Below the pieces are notes generated by a model. The model did no database searches. It was given only the letters and a program-made list of their open reading frames with translations, and had not been told where the DNA came from. A DNA stretch of 64,000 nt from Phnomibacter ginsenosidimutans (lineage in GTDB: Bacteria > Bacteroidota > Bacteroidia > Chitinophagales > Chitinophagaceae), in NCBI RefSeq assembly GCF_009740285.1, contig NZ_CP046566.1, positions 744,001-808,000 of the forward strand. Reading direction: 5' to 3'. The translations under genes and the position numbers were made by a program. Below, in pieces: positions 28,996 through 39,482 of the stretch (positions are counted from its first letter, which is position 1; each line of letters opens with the position of its first letter).

Positions 28996-30468
28996 ATGAA
29001 ATCGAACATCATTACAGCCAAATCATTGCGGGCCATGGGTTTTCCTGAGAGCCCCGTGATTCCTGTAGTATTGGAGGCCGTGAAAAAACATTTGAAACAC
29101 ACTGCATCCGCCGACATCGAGGCACAATTAAAAGCCTTGTTGCAAGCACCCGAAAACTTTTACAACGATTCTGTATTTGCGACGGCTGCTCAGAAGCTGA
29201 AACCACCCGTAGAAGACACTACTACAGGTGGTGATATCAGCCTGAACAGTACCGGTATTTCATTTGCTATTTACGGTGCCAGTGGTATTGAGGCAGGAGC
29301 GATGCATCAGATGTATACAGCGGCTAAGTTGCCCGTGGCAGTTGCCGGTGCATTGATGCCCGATGCGCATCAGGGCTATGGATTGCCGATTGGTGGCGTA
29401 TTGGCCACTAACAATGCAGTGATACCCTACGGTGTAGGTGTAGACATTGGTTGCAGAATGTGCCTGAGTATTTTTGATATTGTGCCAACTGAGTTGGTAC
29501 AGCGGGAAAATTTCTTTACCCGGGAATTGCTGGAAGCCACCTTGTTTGGCAGCGGGGCGCAGTTTAAGCAGCCTGCCAATCATGCGGTGATGGATAGCGA
29601 TGTATTTGATGCATTACCATTGCTGAAAAGCCTGAAAGACAGGGCTTGGCGACAGTTGGGAAGCAGCGGAAGCGGCAACCACTTTGCAGAGTTTGGTGCT
29701 GTGCACATTGTAGATGCAGATACTTTGCCGGGTGTTCCTGCCGGAACGTATATCGGATTGCTGACGCACAGTGGCTCGAGAGCTTTGGGGGCCAACATTG
29801 CGGCACATTATACCAAACTGGCTAAGCAACTGCGCCGGTTGCCGGGCGACGCAGCCAATCTGGCCTGGTTAACTTTGGATGAAGAAGCCGGTGCAGAATA
29901 CTGGATGGCAATGAATCTGGCTGGTGATTATGCATCGGCATGTCACCATATTATTCACGCTAAAGTAGCCAGGCAGCTGGGCCGCAGGCCTTTGACCATG
30001 ATAGAAAACCACCACAATTTTGCGTGGAAAGAAACGTGGAACGGGCAAGAAGTGATTGTGCACAGAAAGGGGGCAACACCTGCAGCAGCCGGGGTATTGG
30101 GCATCATTCCAGGCAGCATGACCGCTCCCGGCTATATTGTAAAAGGCCGGGGAGAAATGGCGTCTGTTAATTCAGCTTCGCATGGCGCAGGAAGGCTGAT
30201 GAGCAGAAGCAAGGCTATGCAAAACATTACCCACGAAGCCATGAAAGCCGAGCTGAAAAAGCACGGCGTGAAGTTGCTGGGTGGTGGTTTGGATGAAGCG
30301 CCATTTGCTTACAAAGACATCCAAGCTGTCATGCAGGAGCAAACCTCGTTGGTAGACATTATCGGTTCGTTTCAACCTAAGATTGTGCAAATGTGTGGCG
30401 ATGCACAAAGAGGTTGGCGAAGAGGCCCGAGGGAAAAATGGCACAATGATTTTGTAGAAGGCGAATAA
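28996..30468 (+). CDS. rtcB: RNA-splicing ligase RtcB
   Basis: RtcB joins RNA 2',3'-cyclic phosphate or 3'-phosphate ends to 5'-OH ends with GTP and Mn2+. Conserved sites are present: Asp150 and Cys153 in GVDIGCRM, GSGNHFAEFG, THSGSRALG, NHHNFAWKE, and the guanylylated His396 in SASHGAGR. The 490-residue length is normal. The frame extends upstream to 28936 but MKSNIITAKSLRAMGFP at 28996 is the natural start. No rtcA or prfH is next to it; a 148-residue hypothetical gene precedes it. Confidence 0.95.
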   Translation: MKSNIITAKSLRAMGFPESPVIPVVLEAVKKHLKHTASADIEAQLKALLQAPENFYNDSVFATAAQKLKPPVEDTTTGGDISLNSTGISFAIYGASGIEAGAMHQMYTAAKLPVAVAGALMPDAHQGYGLPIGGVLATNNAVIPYGVGVDIGCRMCLSIFDIVPTELVQRENFFTRELLEATLFGSGAQFKQPANHAVMDSDVFDALPLLKSLKDRAWRQLGSSGSGNHFAEFGAVHIVDADTLPGVPAGTYIGLLTHSGSRALGANIAAHYTKLAKQLRRLPGDAANLAWLTLDEEAGAEYWMAMNLAGDYASACHHIIHAKVARQLGRRPLTMIENHHNFAWKETWNGQEVIVHRKGATPAAAGVLGIIPGSMTAPGYIVKGRGEMASVNSASHGAGRLMSRSKAMQNITHEAMKAELKKHGVKLLGGGLDEAPFAYKDIQAVMQEQTSLVDIIGSFQPKIVQMCGDAQRGWRRGPREKWHNDFVEGE

Positions 30469-30470
30469 AG

Positions 30471-30497
30471 AAATCCCGGACAACTGGTCCGGGATTT
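30471..30497 (+). terminator. Rho-independent terminator of rtcB
   Basis: Perfect 11-bp stem AAATCCCGGAC / GTCCGGGATTT with a 5-nt loop begins 2 nt after the rtcB stop; one further T follows. Confidence 0.85.
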
Positions 30498-30739
30498 TGC
30501 ATATACGTATGATTGTTACTTTATTATTTACCACCAAACACTGGCAGATAGCAGCCAGCTAAATGATGAAGATGCAGAAACGCCATTGTATAAAGCCGTG
30601 CCATTAACAATTTGAATATGCTGCTATACTTTGATGCTCGAATTGGATCCATTTTTTGCTGCATTCAGAATTATAAAATATTTTATCATTTACTTATATA
30701 ACTGGTTATTAATGAGAAGAGGTAGGTAATGGTCGGCAA

Positions 30740-30753
30740 TGCAAACGTTTGCA
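30740..30753. promoter_or_regulatory. LacI-family-type operator TGCAAACGTTTGCA
   Basis: A perfect 14-bp palindrome with a central CG, the classical form bound by LacI/GalR/CytR-type regulators, lies 89 nt before the chosen start of the T9SS protein gene. The rest of 30498-30841 is AT-rich and shows no gene. No LacI-family regulator is encoded in the window. Confidence 0.5.
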
Positions 30754-30841
30754 AACAATTGAAGAATATTCTATATACACAAAATTATTTATATGTCTAC
30801 ATTCGCAACTTCTCCTTAAAACATTCAAAACCCTATTGGGC

Positions 30842-31853
30842 ATGATTTTACGTAAGTATGTCATGCAGCCCTTCTACGTATGTATGGCTGCATGTTTATT
30901 GGGCAACATGGCTGCAAGTGCAGCAACCGCCAATTTTAATGATGTGTTCGGCACTACCTGTACCACTTGTACAGAAGAACAGGCATCCATCACAACAACC
31001 ACTGAGTTGGGAGGGAGTCAATACCGATTCACTTCCCAAATTCCAGGCGATTTACAGTTTTCGGGCAACAACGTGAACGGTGTACTAACTTATTATGCGC
31101 CAGGCAATGTGTTGGTCACTAAGTATGGAATCGTTTCACGACTATTTAAGAGTGCTGGAGCCGTCATTGGTTTTTATTTCTGGGAAACCAATAATACATA
31201 TGCAACAGGCACAGGTGCTGCATACTTTTTTGTAAGAAATACACAAGAAGCCAATGTGGCTAACAACACAGCTTACAACACTTCATCGGATCCTGTGGAT
31301 GCACAGTTAAATGATGCTCTTGTTTTGCCATTTAATAGCATTCAATTGCAGGTAAGCAAGTCTGCATTTGGTGCTCAGTTGAGCTGGAAAGTATTTAGTG
31401 ATAAAGCTTGCTGCACGTTATGATGTTGAGCGTAGCGCTGATGGTACTGTATTTGAAAAGCTGACCTCAGTTGGCGGCATTACTTTGCAGTACAATGATG
31501 CTACCCCACAAACCAAAACCATGTTTTACAGAGTGCGAATGATTGATACGCAAGGCAAGCAGATTATATCAAATGCTGTAGCAATTCGCCACAATGTATC
31601 ACGCCAGCCGGTGCAGGTTTATCCCAACCCGGCAAAAGGAACGTTGTACTACAGTATTGAAGCTGCAGGATTGTATCAGGTGGTATTGGCCGATAACAGG
31701 GGCAGAATACTGAGAAGTGAAACAGTACAAGCAGGTAATGGCGGACTGCAATCTTCAATTGAAAGAAAACAACTGCCTGCCGGTGTGTACATGTTGCGCA
31801 TTTCCGGTAATAATGGCGCCGTTGTCCATACATCGAAAGTGGTGTTTGAATAA
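30842..31853 (+). pseudogene. Secreted protein with type A T9SS sorting domain, frameshifted as sequenced
   Basis: An N-terminal signal peptide (MQPFYVCMAACLLGNMAASA, preceded by MILRKYV) and a beta-rich domain of about 165 residues lead to LSWKVFSD. The frame then ends, while the next frame continues LAARYDVERSADG, the usual linker before the sorting domain. Dropping the G at 31406 joins them. The C-terminus (VQVYPNPAKGTLYYSIE, LPAGVYMLRISG, SKVVFE) is a type A T9SS sorting signal, so the mature protein should be exported across the outer membrane. The function of the N-terminal domain is unknown. A LacI-type palindrome lies upstream. Confidence 0.8.
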
Positions 31854-31872
31854 CAAGTACTTTCTCTTTCGA

Positions 31873-31905
31873 AAAACGGTCGCATCCAGTTGGAGCGGCC
31901 GTTTT
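31873..31905 (+). terminator. Rho-independent terminator
   Basis: AAAACGGTCGC / GCGGCCGTTTT pairs over 11 positions with one G-T pair and an 11-nt loop, followed by ATTTTTTT. It ends the T9SS-protein mRNA. The rest of 31906-32128 shows no feature I can name. Confidence 0.8.
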
Positions 31906-32128
31906 ATTTTTTTGACCTGCTTGCTGGTAAGCGGTAATTTTATCAGGAGGCTACAGGACACTTTTCCGGCTAAGCTGTCGCATTTTTAAAGTAGATGGTT
32001 AATAATTGTTAATGAAAGTCGAATTGCCGATGGAAACCTGTTCAACAGGCGTCATGATTGGGTGACTCTCCGAAACATCGGACAACCATTTACCTTATCT
32101 GCAAACCAACTCCGGCCTGGCCGGCTTT

Positions 32129-34914
32129 ATGAAAATATTCTCACTCCTCACCATTGCCTGTCTTTTTTCTTTCTTGGCTATTGCTCAACCATCGGTTGCT
32201 GTAAAAGGCTTTGTGGTAGATAGTGCCGGCAACCTGCTATCCAATGCTTCCATCAAAGTGAAGTTTGCTAAAGACAGTTTGTTTACCCAAACCAAAAAAG
32301 ACGGCAGTTTCCATTTTCGGCTGCAGGGTACTTCGCAATTTGATATGCTGATAACCATGGTGGGTTTTGCAGCGCATCAAAAAAAATACAGCATCACTGC
32401 TGGTGATACTGCATTGGCACTGGGGCGCATTTTATTACTGCCAAACGATATGGAACTGGAAGGCGTGGTAGTGGTAGCACAAACGCCTGTAAAAGTGATG
32501 GAAGACACCACCCAATATGCGGTGAGTGCTTTCAAAGTGAGAGAAGGAGCCATGGCAGAAGAAGTGATTAAAAAGTTGCCGGGTTTAGAAGTGGATAAAG
32601 ATGGCAACATTACCAGCCAGGGCAAACCGGTAAAACGCATTCGTGTAAACGGGAAAGACTTTTTGGTGGTGATGTACAAACAGCCACACAAAATCTGCCT
32701 GCGGAAGTGCTGGAGAATATCCAGATAATCGAGGACTACGGTGATCAGGCCAACCTCACAGGTATTAAAACCGGAGAGCCCGAAACCATCATCAACATCA
32801 ATACAAGAAAAGATAAAAACCGCGGCAAGTTTGGTTCGTTGAGTGCTGGTGTAGGTACCCGTGACAGATACATGGCCGGCCTTATGTATAATATTTTCGA
32901 TGTTGAGCAGCAGATTAGTTTGCTCGGCTCATTCAACAATACCAATGTAGCTACGTTCAACTTTAATGGTGGCGGCCGGGGCGGTGGTGCCCGTGCTGGT
33001 AATCTTGGTGGCGCTGAGCGGGGTGGCTTTGGTGGCAACGGCCTTACGCAGGCCATATCTGGCGGTATCAACTACCGCGATAAATGGAACGAGAAAATGA
33101 GTGTTGATGGAAGCTACAGTGTAAACTGGAGCAGCAATGAAACCACTAGCGAAAACCAAAGTCAGGATATCAATCCGCTGATCAATCGCATTACAAAAAG
33201 CAACCGGGTGAGTGAATCGAGCAACAGCAACCATCGGTTTACCTTCAACTTCGATTACCGGATGGATTCGGTGAATTTTCTGAAAATCACGCCTTACTTT
33301 TCTTATTCCCACAATGAAGGTCAAAACCAAAGCAACAGTCAGCTTCGGCGAAACAAATATTACACATACAATGTGGGCAGAAGCGATAACAAAAGCTATG
33401 CACCCAACTACGGCGGCACGGTTTTGTTCAACCATAAATTCAATCAGCGGTCACGCAATTTGAGCATTTCGTTGAGCACCAACTTTAGTGCCCGTACTCA
33501 AGCAGGCAATACCCTCAACAATTATCGCAACATTGACTCTGGTTATGTGCCGCCCAGCATCCGCGATACCATTCAACAACAGCAAAGCGAAACGCTGAGC
33601 GACAACCTGACTTCCAATGCCAGAGTATCTTACACAGAACCCCTCGACAATAAGCGCAACAAGTTTTTAGAAATGAGCTACGAGTGGAACCGCTCTGCCA
33701 ACTACAGCGACCGCAATGTGTTTGATGTGCTGCAAACCAGTAAAGACCCTTTGCCCAACATCAATCAAAGCAACGAGTTGAATTATCAGTTTACCACACA
33801 CCGCACCGCACTTACTTTCAAAGGTATGTATGCCAAATACAATTACCTGGTAGGTATTGTAGCGCAGCCAAGTTTACTCAATGGTGAATCAGTAGAAAAA
33901 AATATCCGCATCAATTACCGCAACATGAACTGGTTGCCTTCGGCACGTTTTGCGTACAACATTGGCAAAGACCACACCATCAACATGAATGTGGGTGGCC
34001 GTAGCAGGGAGCCAAGTTTTAATCAGCTGCAACCCATTAGTGATAGCAGCAACCTCAACAATATTGTAAAGGGTAATCCCGATTTGAATGCCGAAACCAC
34101 GTACAACCTCAGCATTCGTTACAACAAGTCGGATCGTAAAACCGGCAAGGTGCTGTTTGCCAATTTTAACTACGACATTACCGATGATAAAATTGTGAGT
34201 GCCCGTTTCAATAATGTAAGTGGAACAGGAAGAACCACAACGTATATGAATACGGATGGCTTTTACAGAATTGCTGCCAATGGCTCATTTACACAGCCAT
34301 TCAAAAAGCGCATTTTTAGTGTAACGACTAAGCTCGACATGAGCTATGATAACAATATTTCTTTCACAGATAGTTTTCAAAACAAAGGGCAGAACTGGAA
34401 CCTGCGCCCGGGCCTCATTTTCAGGCTCGACATTCCGGAAGTAATTGACCTGAATTTTGATGGCGGATTTACCTATTACAAAACCACTACGAGGTACAGT
34501 ACATACACCACCAATAATGAAGCCCGTACCTACCGCATAGGAGTGAGCGGCAAACATTTCTTTTTCAAAGACCTGACAATCGGGTACGATTTGTATAAAA
34601 ATTTCAACTCCGGTTTTGGGAGTGTGGGTGCTGTCAATCCGTTTATCATCAACACGTATGCCGAGTATCGTTTCCTGAAAGGAAAAGTAGCTACGGTGCG
34701 TTTTCAGGCCTATGATTTGCTGGATCAAAACACAGGTATCAATCGCATCATCAACGAAACAACCATTACGGATAGTCGTACCAACAGGCTTAGCCGTTTC
34801 TTCTTTCTAACTTTCAGCTATAGGCTCATGAAATTTGCAGCAGGTGCCAAAAAAGCGCCACAGCGGCCCGCTGCCCCAAGACCTGCCGCCGGTAAGCCTG
34901 CAGGTAGTCAATAG
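32129..34914 (+). pseudogene. Outer-membrane beta-barrel (TonB-dependent receptor-like) protein, frameshifted as sequenced
   Basis: The signal peptide (MKIFSLLTIACLFSFLAIAQ) is followed by a carboxypeptidase-regulatory-like domain (VKGFVVDSAGNLLSNASIKV). A plug-like region (EVIKKLPGLEVDKDGNIT, PVKRIRVNGKDF) and a large beta-barrel of the OMP_b-brl_3 type come next. The frame breaks at the T5 run 32660-32664. A sixth T gives NGKDFFGGDVQTATQNLPAEV, a typical family motif, and a total of about 928 residues. A Gly/Arg-rich loop (GGGRGGGARAGNLGG) and an Ala/Pro-rich C-terminal tail (APQRPAAPRPAAGKPAG) are unusual embellishments. The transported substrate is unknown; no SusD partner follows. Confidence 0.88.
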
Positions 34915-34939
34915 CCTTATAGCGCTTTTGTATGGCTGC

Positions 34940-35617
34940 TTACGGTACTATTGTGTAGGTACGCAAGCTGGTCTCATCATCGGTGTTGATGGTGGGCTGT
35001 GTAGGTATTACAATGTTTACTTTGGAGCGATTGTAAATGCGGCCAATGCCTGCGGCGTAGTAAGTATTAATGTCTGTAACAGGAGTGATAGCCAGTGGCA
35101 AACCGGGGATGGTAATATTGCCCATCACTGTTTTAATGTGTATCACTTTTTCGTAGGCTTTACCATTAACTGTGTACGAAATATTGCTGGCTTGAACTGT
35201 GTTGGTGAGTTTTACCGTAGTGCTGCCAACCGCAGGAATTGTAATGGTTACGTTTTGCTCCCAACTGGCACCAGCACTCAGGTTGTCTTTCAAATACAGC
35301 AATTCTAATTGTTGATTGAGTGCTTCAAAATTTGCCAGCTGATAGTAATCGCTGCCGCTTTTGGCGAAATACACATTGGCACCAGCAGTACTGCTTACTA
35401 CCCGGTACGTACGACCATTGAAACTGCTGTCTTTGCTGGTAGCTGTCAATGTAAAACTGCCTGTAGCACTGCTGATATTATTCTTGGTATCGTAGGTCCA
35501 TGTACTGCCTGCCTTGGCGGGTTGAAAATCACTCGTTGCCGGCGCAGGAGTTGTTTCTTTATTGCACTGGGCCGCCAACAGTGGCAGTGTGAGCAAGAGG
35601 AACAAAGCATTTTTCAT
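34940..35617 (-). CDS. Probable lipoprotein of 225 aa
   Basis: The N-terminus is MKNALFLLLTLPLLAAQC, a signal peptide with a lipobox-like LAAQ-C, so Cys18 may be lipidated. The mature part is strand-rich and polar (GSTWTYDTKNNISSATGSFT, YFAKSGSDYYQLANF, YYAAGIGRIYNRS), a pattern seen in many Bacteroidota outer-membrane lipoproteins of unknown role. The Tyr-Tyr-Ala-x-Gly-Ile-Gly segment near the C-terminus is shared by such proteins. It is convergent with the beta-barrel gene. Confidence 0.65.
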   Translation of the reverse strand: MKNALFLLLTLPLLAAQCNKETTPAPATSDFQPAKAGSTWTYDTKNNISSATGSFTLTATSKDSSFNGRTYRVVSSTAGANVYFAKSGSDYYQLANFEALNQQLELLYLKDNLSAGASWEQNVTITIPAVGSTTVKLTNTVQASNISYTVNGKAYEKVIHIKTVMGNITIPGLPLAITPVTDINTYYAAGIGRIYNRSKVNIVIPTQPTINTDDETSLRTYTIVP

Positions 35618-35675
35618 AATCGAGGTTTGAGGATGTATTGCAATAAATGTACCACGAAGCCTGCAGGTAATTTGT

Positions 35676-36284
35676 TTATGTGGAACCTGTTTTTTGAAGC
35701 AGCAATGTCGCCATACTTCTTTGCCCTAAAACCAATGTGCTTTTTACAGGTTCTGTTAATTGAAAACCGGTTTGCTGTAAAATGGCATCGAGCATAGATT
35801 GATGCAGTACATAACGCCAGCTACCATCGGGCAGCAGCATGGGTTGTGTTGCGGTTTCAGGCAGTTCATTTTCCATACCAAAGTTGGAGGCCATGCGAAT
35901 GAACAGTGTGCCCCCGGTTTTCAGCACCCTGTGTAATGACTGCATCATCTTCATGAAGTCGGCGTCGCTTTCAGCAAAATGCAAAACGGCACTGCAAATA
36001 ATGTGGTCAAAACTTTCCGGCGCAAAGGGCATGTGATTGATGGAGCATTGATGTACATGCTTCAACATCGGCAGTTGTGCAAGCAATTGTTGTAACGCTT
36101 CTGCATTGTCGTCGATTGCGGTTACTTCAAAACCATGCTGCACAAACCAAGGCAGGTTACGACCGCCGCCACAGCCTGCATCCAGTAGCTGTTGGCCGGG
36201 CACATACCGTCCTTTGAAAATCTGATCAATCAGGTAGATGTCTGTATGCCGCAGCAAATCAATGTCGGTCATTTGTGCACTCAT
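35676..36284 (-). CDS. Class I SAM-dependent methyltransferase
   Basis: The 202-residue protein has motif I LLDAGCGGGRNLPWF near residues 34-48, an acidic residue at the end of the next strand (VTAIDDNAEAL), and the post-motif region MPFAPESFDHIICSAVLHF, then LKTGGTLFIRM. This is a Rossmann-fold methyltransferase of the ubiE/type-11 class. The substrate cannot be deduced. Its ATG overlaps the stop of the chagasin-like gene (ATGA), so the two are translationally coupled. Confidence 0.88.
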   Translation of the reverse strand: MSAQMTDIDLLRHTDIYLIDQIFKGRYVPGQQLLDAGCGGGRNLPWFVQHGFEVTAIDDNAEALQQLLAQLPMLKHVHQCSINHMPFAPESFDHIICSAVLHFAESDADFMKMMQSLHRVLKTGGTLFIRMASNFGMENELPETATQPMLLPDGSWRYVLHQSMLDAILQQTGFQLTEPVKSTLVLGQRSMATLLLQKTGST

Positions 36285-36670
36285 TTTTCTACAATGATGC
36301 GCAGCAGTTTCTCCACTGCCGCTTCATTTTGATAAGGACTTTTGTACACAAAACGAATGCTGTCGGTACCCACAGCACTGGCTTTAAAAAACCACAATTG
36401 TTGCTCAGGCTGGCCCGGCATGGTGGCGGCTTCACCTATTTGCGATCGGGTGAATTTTACATTGGCAGCCGTTTTGCTCATGCTCCATACATAGTCTTTA
36501 CGGTTGGGTACCCACAGCTCTACCAAAAAGTTGTCGCCTTTGCTGATGGTTACACTGGTATCGTTGCCGGTGAATTTCACTACTGCGGCAACGGTTTTTT
36601 GTGCATTGGTTTGCTGGCCAAAGCCAAGCAGCACAAGCAACAATATTAATATTGAATTGTACTTCTTCAT
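36281..36670 (-). CDS. Chagasin-like (I42 family) protease inhibitor, exported
   Basis: The Met at 36670 starts a clear signal peptide (MKKYNSILILLLVLLGFGQQ, cleavage near TNAQ); the longer frame from 36802 is not used. The mature domain of about 106 residues has the I42/chagasin order of conserved blocks: a GDNFLVELW strand, WSMSKTAANVKF, then QQLWFFKASAVGTDSIRFVY followed by KSPYQ, where chagasins have their Trp/Phe and RPW loops. The NPTTG loop is degenerate. It probably inhibits papain-like cysteine proteases in the periplasm, but the weak loops leave this uncertain. It overlaps the methyltransferase gene by 4 nt. Confidence 0.7.
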   Translation of the reverse strand: MKKYNSILILLLVLLGFGQQTNAQKTVAAVVKFTGNDTSVTISKGDNFLVELWVPNRKDYVWSMSKTAANVKFTRSQIGEAATMPGQPEQQLWFFKASAVGTDSIRFVYKSPYQNEAAVEKLLRIIVEK

Positions 36671-36764
36671 GGTTAAATGATTACAGGTTAAAAGTAAGTG
36701 TGAACCCTTAATTTCATCGCTTAACGATTGCCTGCACTCTTTTATTGAACACAAGTGCCGGATT

Positions 36765-39395
36765 ATGACTGCTGAATTACAACGCCTGAAAGTAAATGCC
36801 ACCAGCCGTGTGCCCCTCGAACAATGGGGGCCATACGTAAGCGACCGCCAGTGGGGTACCGTAAGGGAAGACTATAGCGCCAATGGCGATGCGTGGAATT
36901 ATCTGCCCTTCAGCCAATCGCATTATCGTGCCTACAAGTGGGGTGAAGATGGAATTGCAGGTATCTGCGATTATTTTCAAAACCTCTGCTTTGGTGTGGC
37001 CATGTGGAATGGCAAAGATGAGGTGTTGAAAGAACGATTGTTTGGCCTCGGCAACAGCGAAGGCAACCATGGCGAGGATGTAAAAGAACTTTACTATTAC
37101 CTCGATAATACACCTACGCATGTGTACATGCAAATGCTGTACAAGTATCCGCAGCAGGCATTTCCGTACAAGCAATTGGTAGAAGAAAACAAACGCCGCG
37201 GCAAGCTGGAAACAGAATATGAATTGCTCGACACCGGTGTGTTCGACAACGATGAATATTTTGATGTATGTATCACCTATGCCAAGTACAGCAAAACAGA
37301 CATCGGTATAAAAATTGCGGTCACTAACCGGGCTGCAAAAGCAGCACCGTTTACATTGTTGCCCACGTTATGGTTTTACAATCGGGAGTCGAACAAACGC
37401 CTGGCGCAGCAACCACTTATTGAATGGATGAATGATGGTGTAGTAAAGGCTTCGCATCAACGGCAGGGCACGTATTATTTATATTTTCAAAAAACGGATG
37501 ACTATTTATTTACCGACAACGTCACCAATATGCAGAAGGTGAGTGGAACGCCCAATGATTCCATTTTTACCAAAGATGCCTTTCATGATGCGGTGATAAA
37601 GGGTAGCAACAAAGACGCATTGCGCAGCAGAAAAAAGGGTACCAAGTTTGCACCGGTGTATCAGGCAACTATTGCGGCGGGTGCTACCAAAGTGTATCAC
37701 CTGCGTTTGAGTAATCAATTGCAAACCGATCCGTTTGAAGGCAATGCAGAACGCATTTTTCAAAAGCGCCAGCGGGAAGCCGATGAATTTTACAACAGTA
37801 TTTTTCCTGCGAATGCCAGTGCTGATTGGAAAAACATTCAACGGCAGGCACTGGCTGGATTGCTCTGGAGCAAGCAGTTTTATCATTTTGATGTTGAACG
37901 TTGGCTCAATAGCAACGATGGTATTAGCCCAACGCATGCCAGTAGAAAAACCGGTCGCAACAACGACTGGAAACACCTGAAAAATCAGGACATTATTTTG
38001 ATGCCCGATAAATGGGAGTATCCTTGGTATGCCGCATGGGACCTGGCTTTTCATTGTATCAGCATGGCGATAGTCGATCCGGTGTTTGCCAAGCACCAAC
38101 TGCAATTACTAATGCGGGAATGGTACATGAAACCTGACGGACAACTGCCGGCATACGAATGGAATTTCAGCGATGTGAATCCACCGGTACATGCATTTGC
38201 AGCGTTACAGGTGTACAATATTGAAAAGCAAAAAACGGGGAAGGGCGATATTGATTTTCTCAAGAAAATCTTTCACAAACTCATCATCAATTTTACCTGG
38301 TGGATTAATCGTAAGGATACGAACGGGAATAACATTTTCGAAGGCGGCTTTTTAGGGCTCGATAATATTGGTGTGTTCAACAGAAGTATCCAGCTCAGTC
38401 ATGATGCCCGTTTAGACCAGGCAGATGGAACCAGCTGGATGGGCATGTATGCCTTAAACATGATGGACATTGCGTTGGAAATAGCCAAAGCCGACAGCAG
38501 TTTTGAAGACAGTGCTACCAAGTTTTTTGAGCATTTTGTATTGATAGCAGAAGCTTTGAATGAACTGGGATTGTGGTGTCCTGAAGACAAATTTTTCTAC
38601 GATGTTTTGACCCGTCCCGGTGCAGAGCCATTGCTGATGCGCATTCAATCGGTGGTAGGTTTGTCTTCTTTGTTTGCAGTTTCCATCATCGATAAAAAAA
38701 CGATGCAATTGCTGCCGGATTTTACACGCCGTACCAATTGGTTTGAGAAATACCGCAAACGCAATGGTAAGTATTGGCCCAATGAAGAGAAGGCAGAAGA
38801 TGAAAAAATTCTGGTGTCACTCATTGCCAAAGAACGCTTGCTGGCATTGATAGAACGCATCGATCAATGAAGCAGAATTTTTATCGGAAGGCGGCATTCG
38901 TGCCTTGTCGAAATACCATAAAAATCATCCGTACTCAGTTAATATTGATGGGAACAATTACAGCATTCAGTACGACCCCGGCGATAGTACATCCGACTTT
39001 TTTGGTGGCAACAGCAACTGGCGTGGACCTGTGTGGTTGCCTATTAATTTTTGCTGATACAATCCGTAAAAAAGTATGGCGAGTTTTATGGCGATAGTTT
39101 GCAAATGGAATATCCGAAAGGTTCCGGAGTGCAAATGAATTTGCAGCAAATTGCGGCTGAGTTGTCGAAGCGGGTAATTAGTTTGTTTGAGCTCGATGAT
39201 AAAAAACACCGCAAGCTGCATGCAGAATACAACTGGTTTTACAGCAAGCCCGAAAACCAACAGCTCATTTTATTCTACGAGTATTTTCATGGCGATACCG
39301 GCCGTGGATTGGGTGCTAATCATCAAACCGGTTGGACAGCATTGGTGGCGGAATTGATGAGTGAATTGGCGGGAAAGGGTGAGGGGAATAGTTAA
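36765..39395 (+). pseudogene. Large glucosidase-like glycoside hydrolase, two frameshifts as sequenced
   Basis: The start, QWGPYVSDRQWGTVREDYSANGDAWNYLPF, and RAYKWGEDGIAGICDYFQ mark the MGH1/GH63-related family of cytosolic glucosidases. The (alpha/alpha)6-barrel part has DKWEYPWYAAWDLAFHC, AYEWNFSDVNPPVHAFA and, at the C-terminus, NSNWRGPVWLPINF and LILFYEYFHGDTGRGLGANH. The first frame ends at 38870; dropping the G at 38862 gives ERIINEAEFLSEGG. A second break is at the T5 run 39048-39052; a sixth T gives NFLLIQSVKKYGEF. The repaired protein has about 876 residues. No signal peptide is seen. Substrate unknown; probably alpha-glucosides. Confidence 0.88.
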
Positions 39396-39436
39396 TTAGT
39401 TGATTGGTTAATTGGGAGAGAAGTGTGTTGAATATA

Positions 39437-39471
39437 AAAGGCGCTGTTGTTGTTGATGCAACAGCGCCTTT
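39437..39471. terminator. Bidirectional rho-independent terminator
   Basis: AAAGGCGCTGTTG / CAACAGCGCCTTT is a perfect 13-bp stem with a 9-nt loop between the convergent glucosidase and TonB-receptor genes; T-rich on the plus strand (ATTTTTTC). Confidence 0.9.
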
Positions 39472-39482
39472 ATTTTTTCAAC

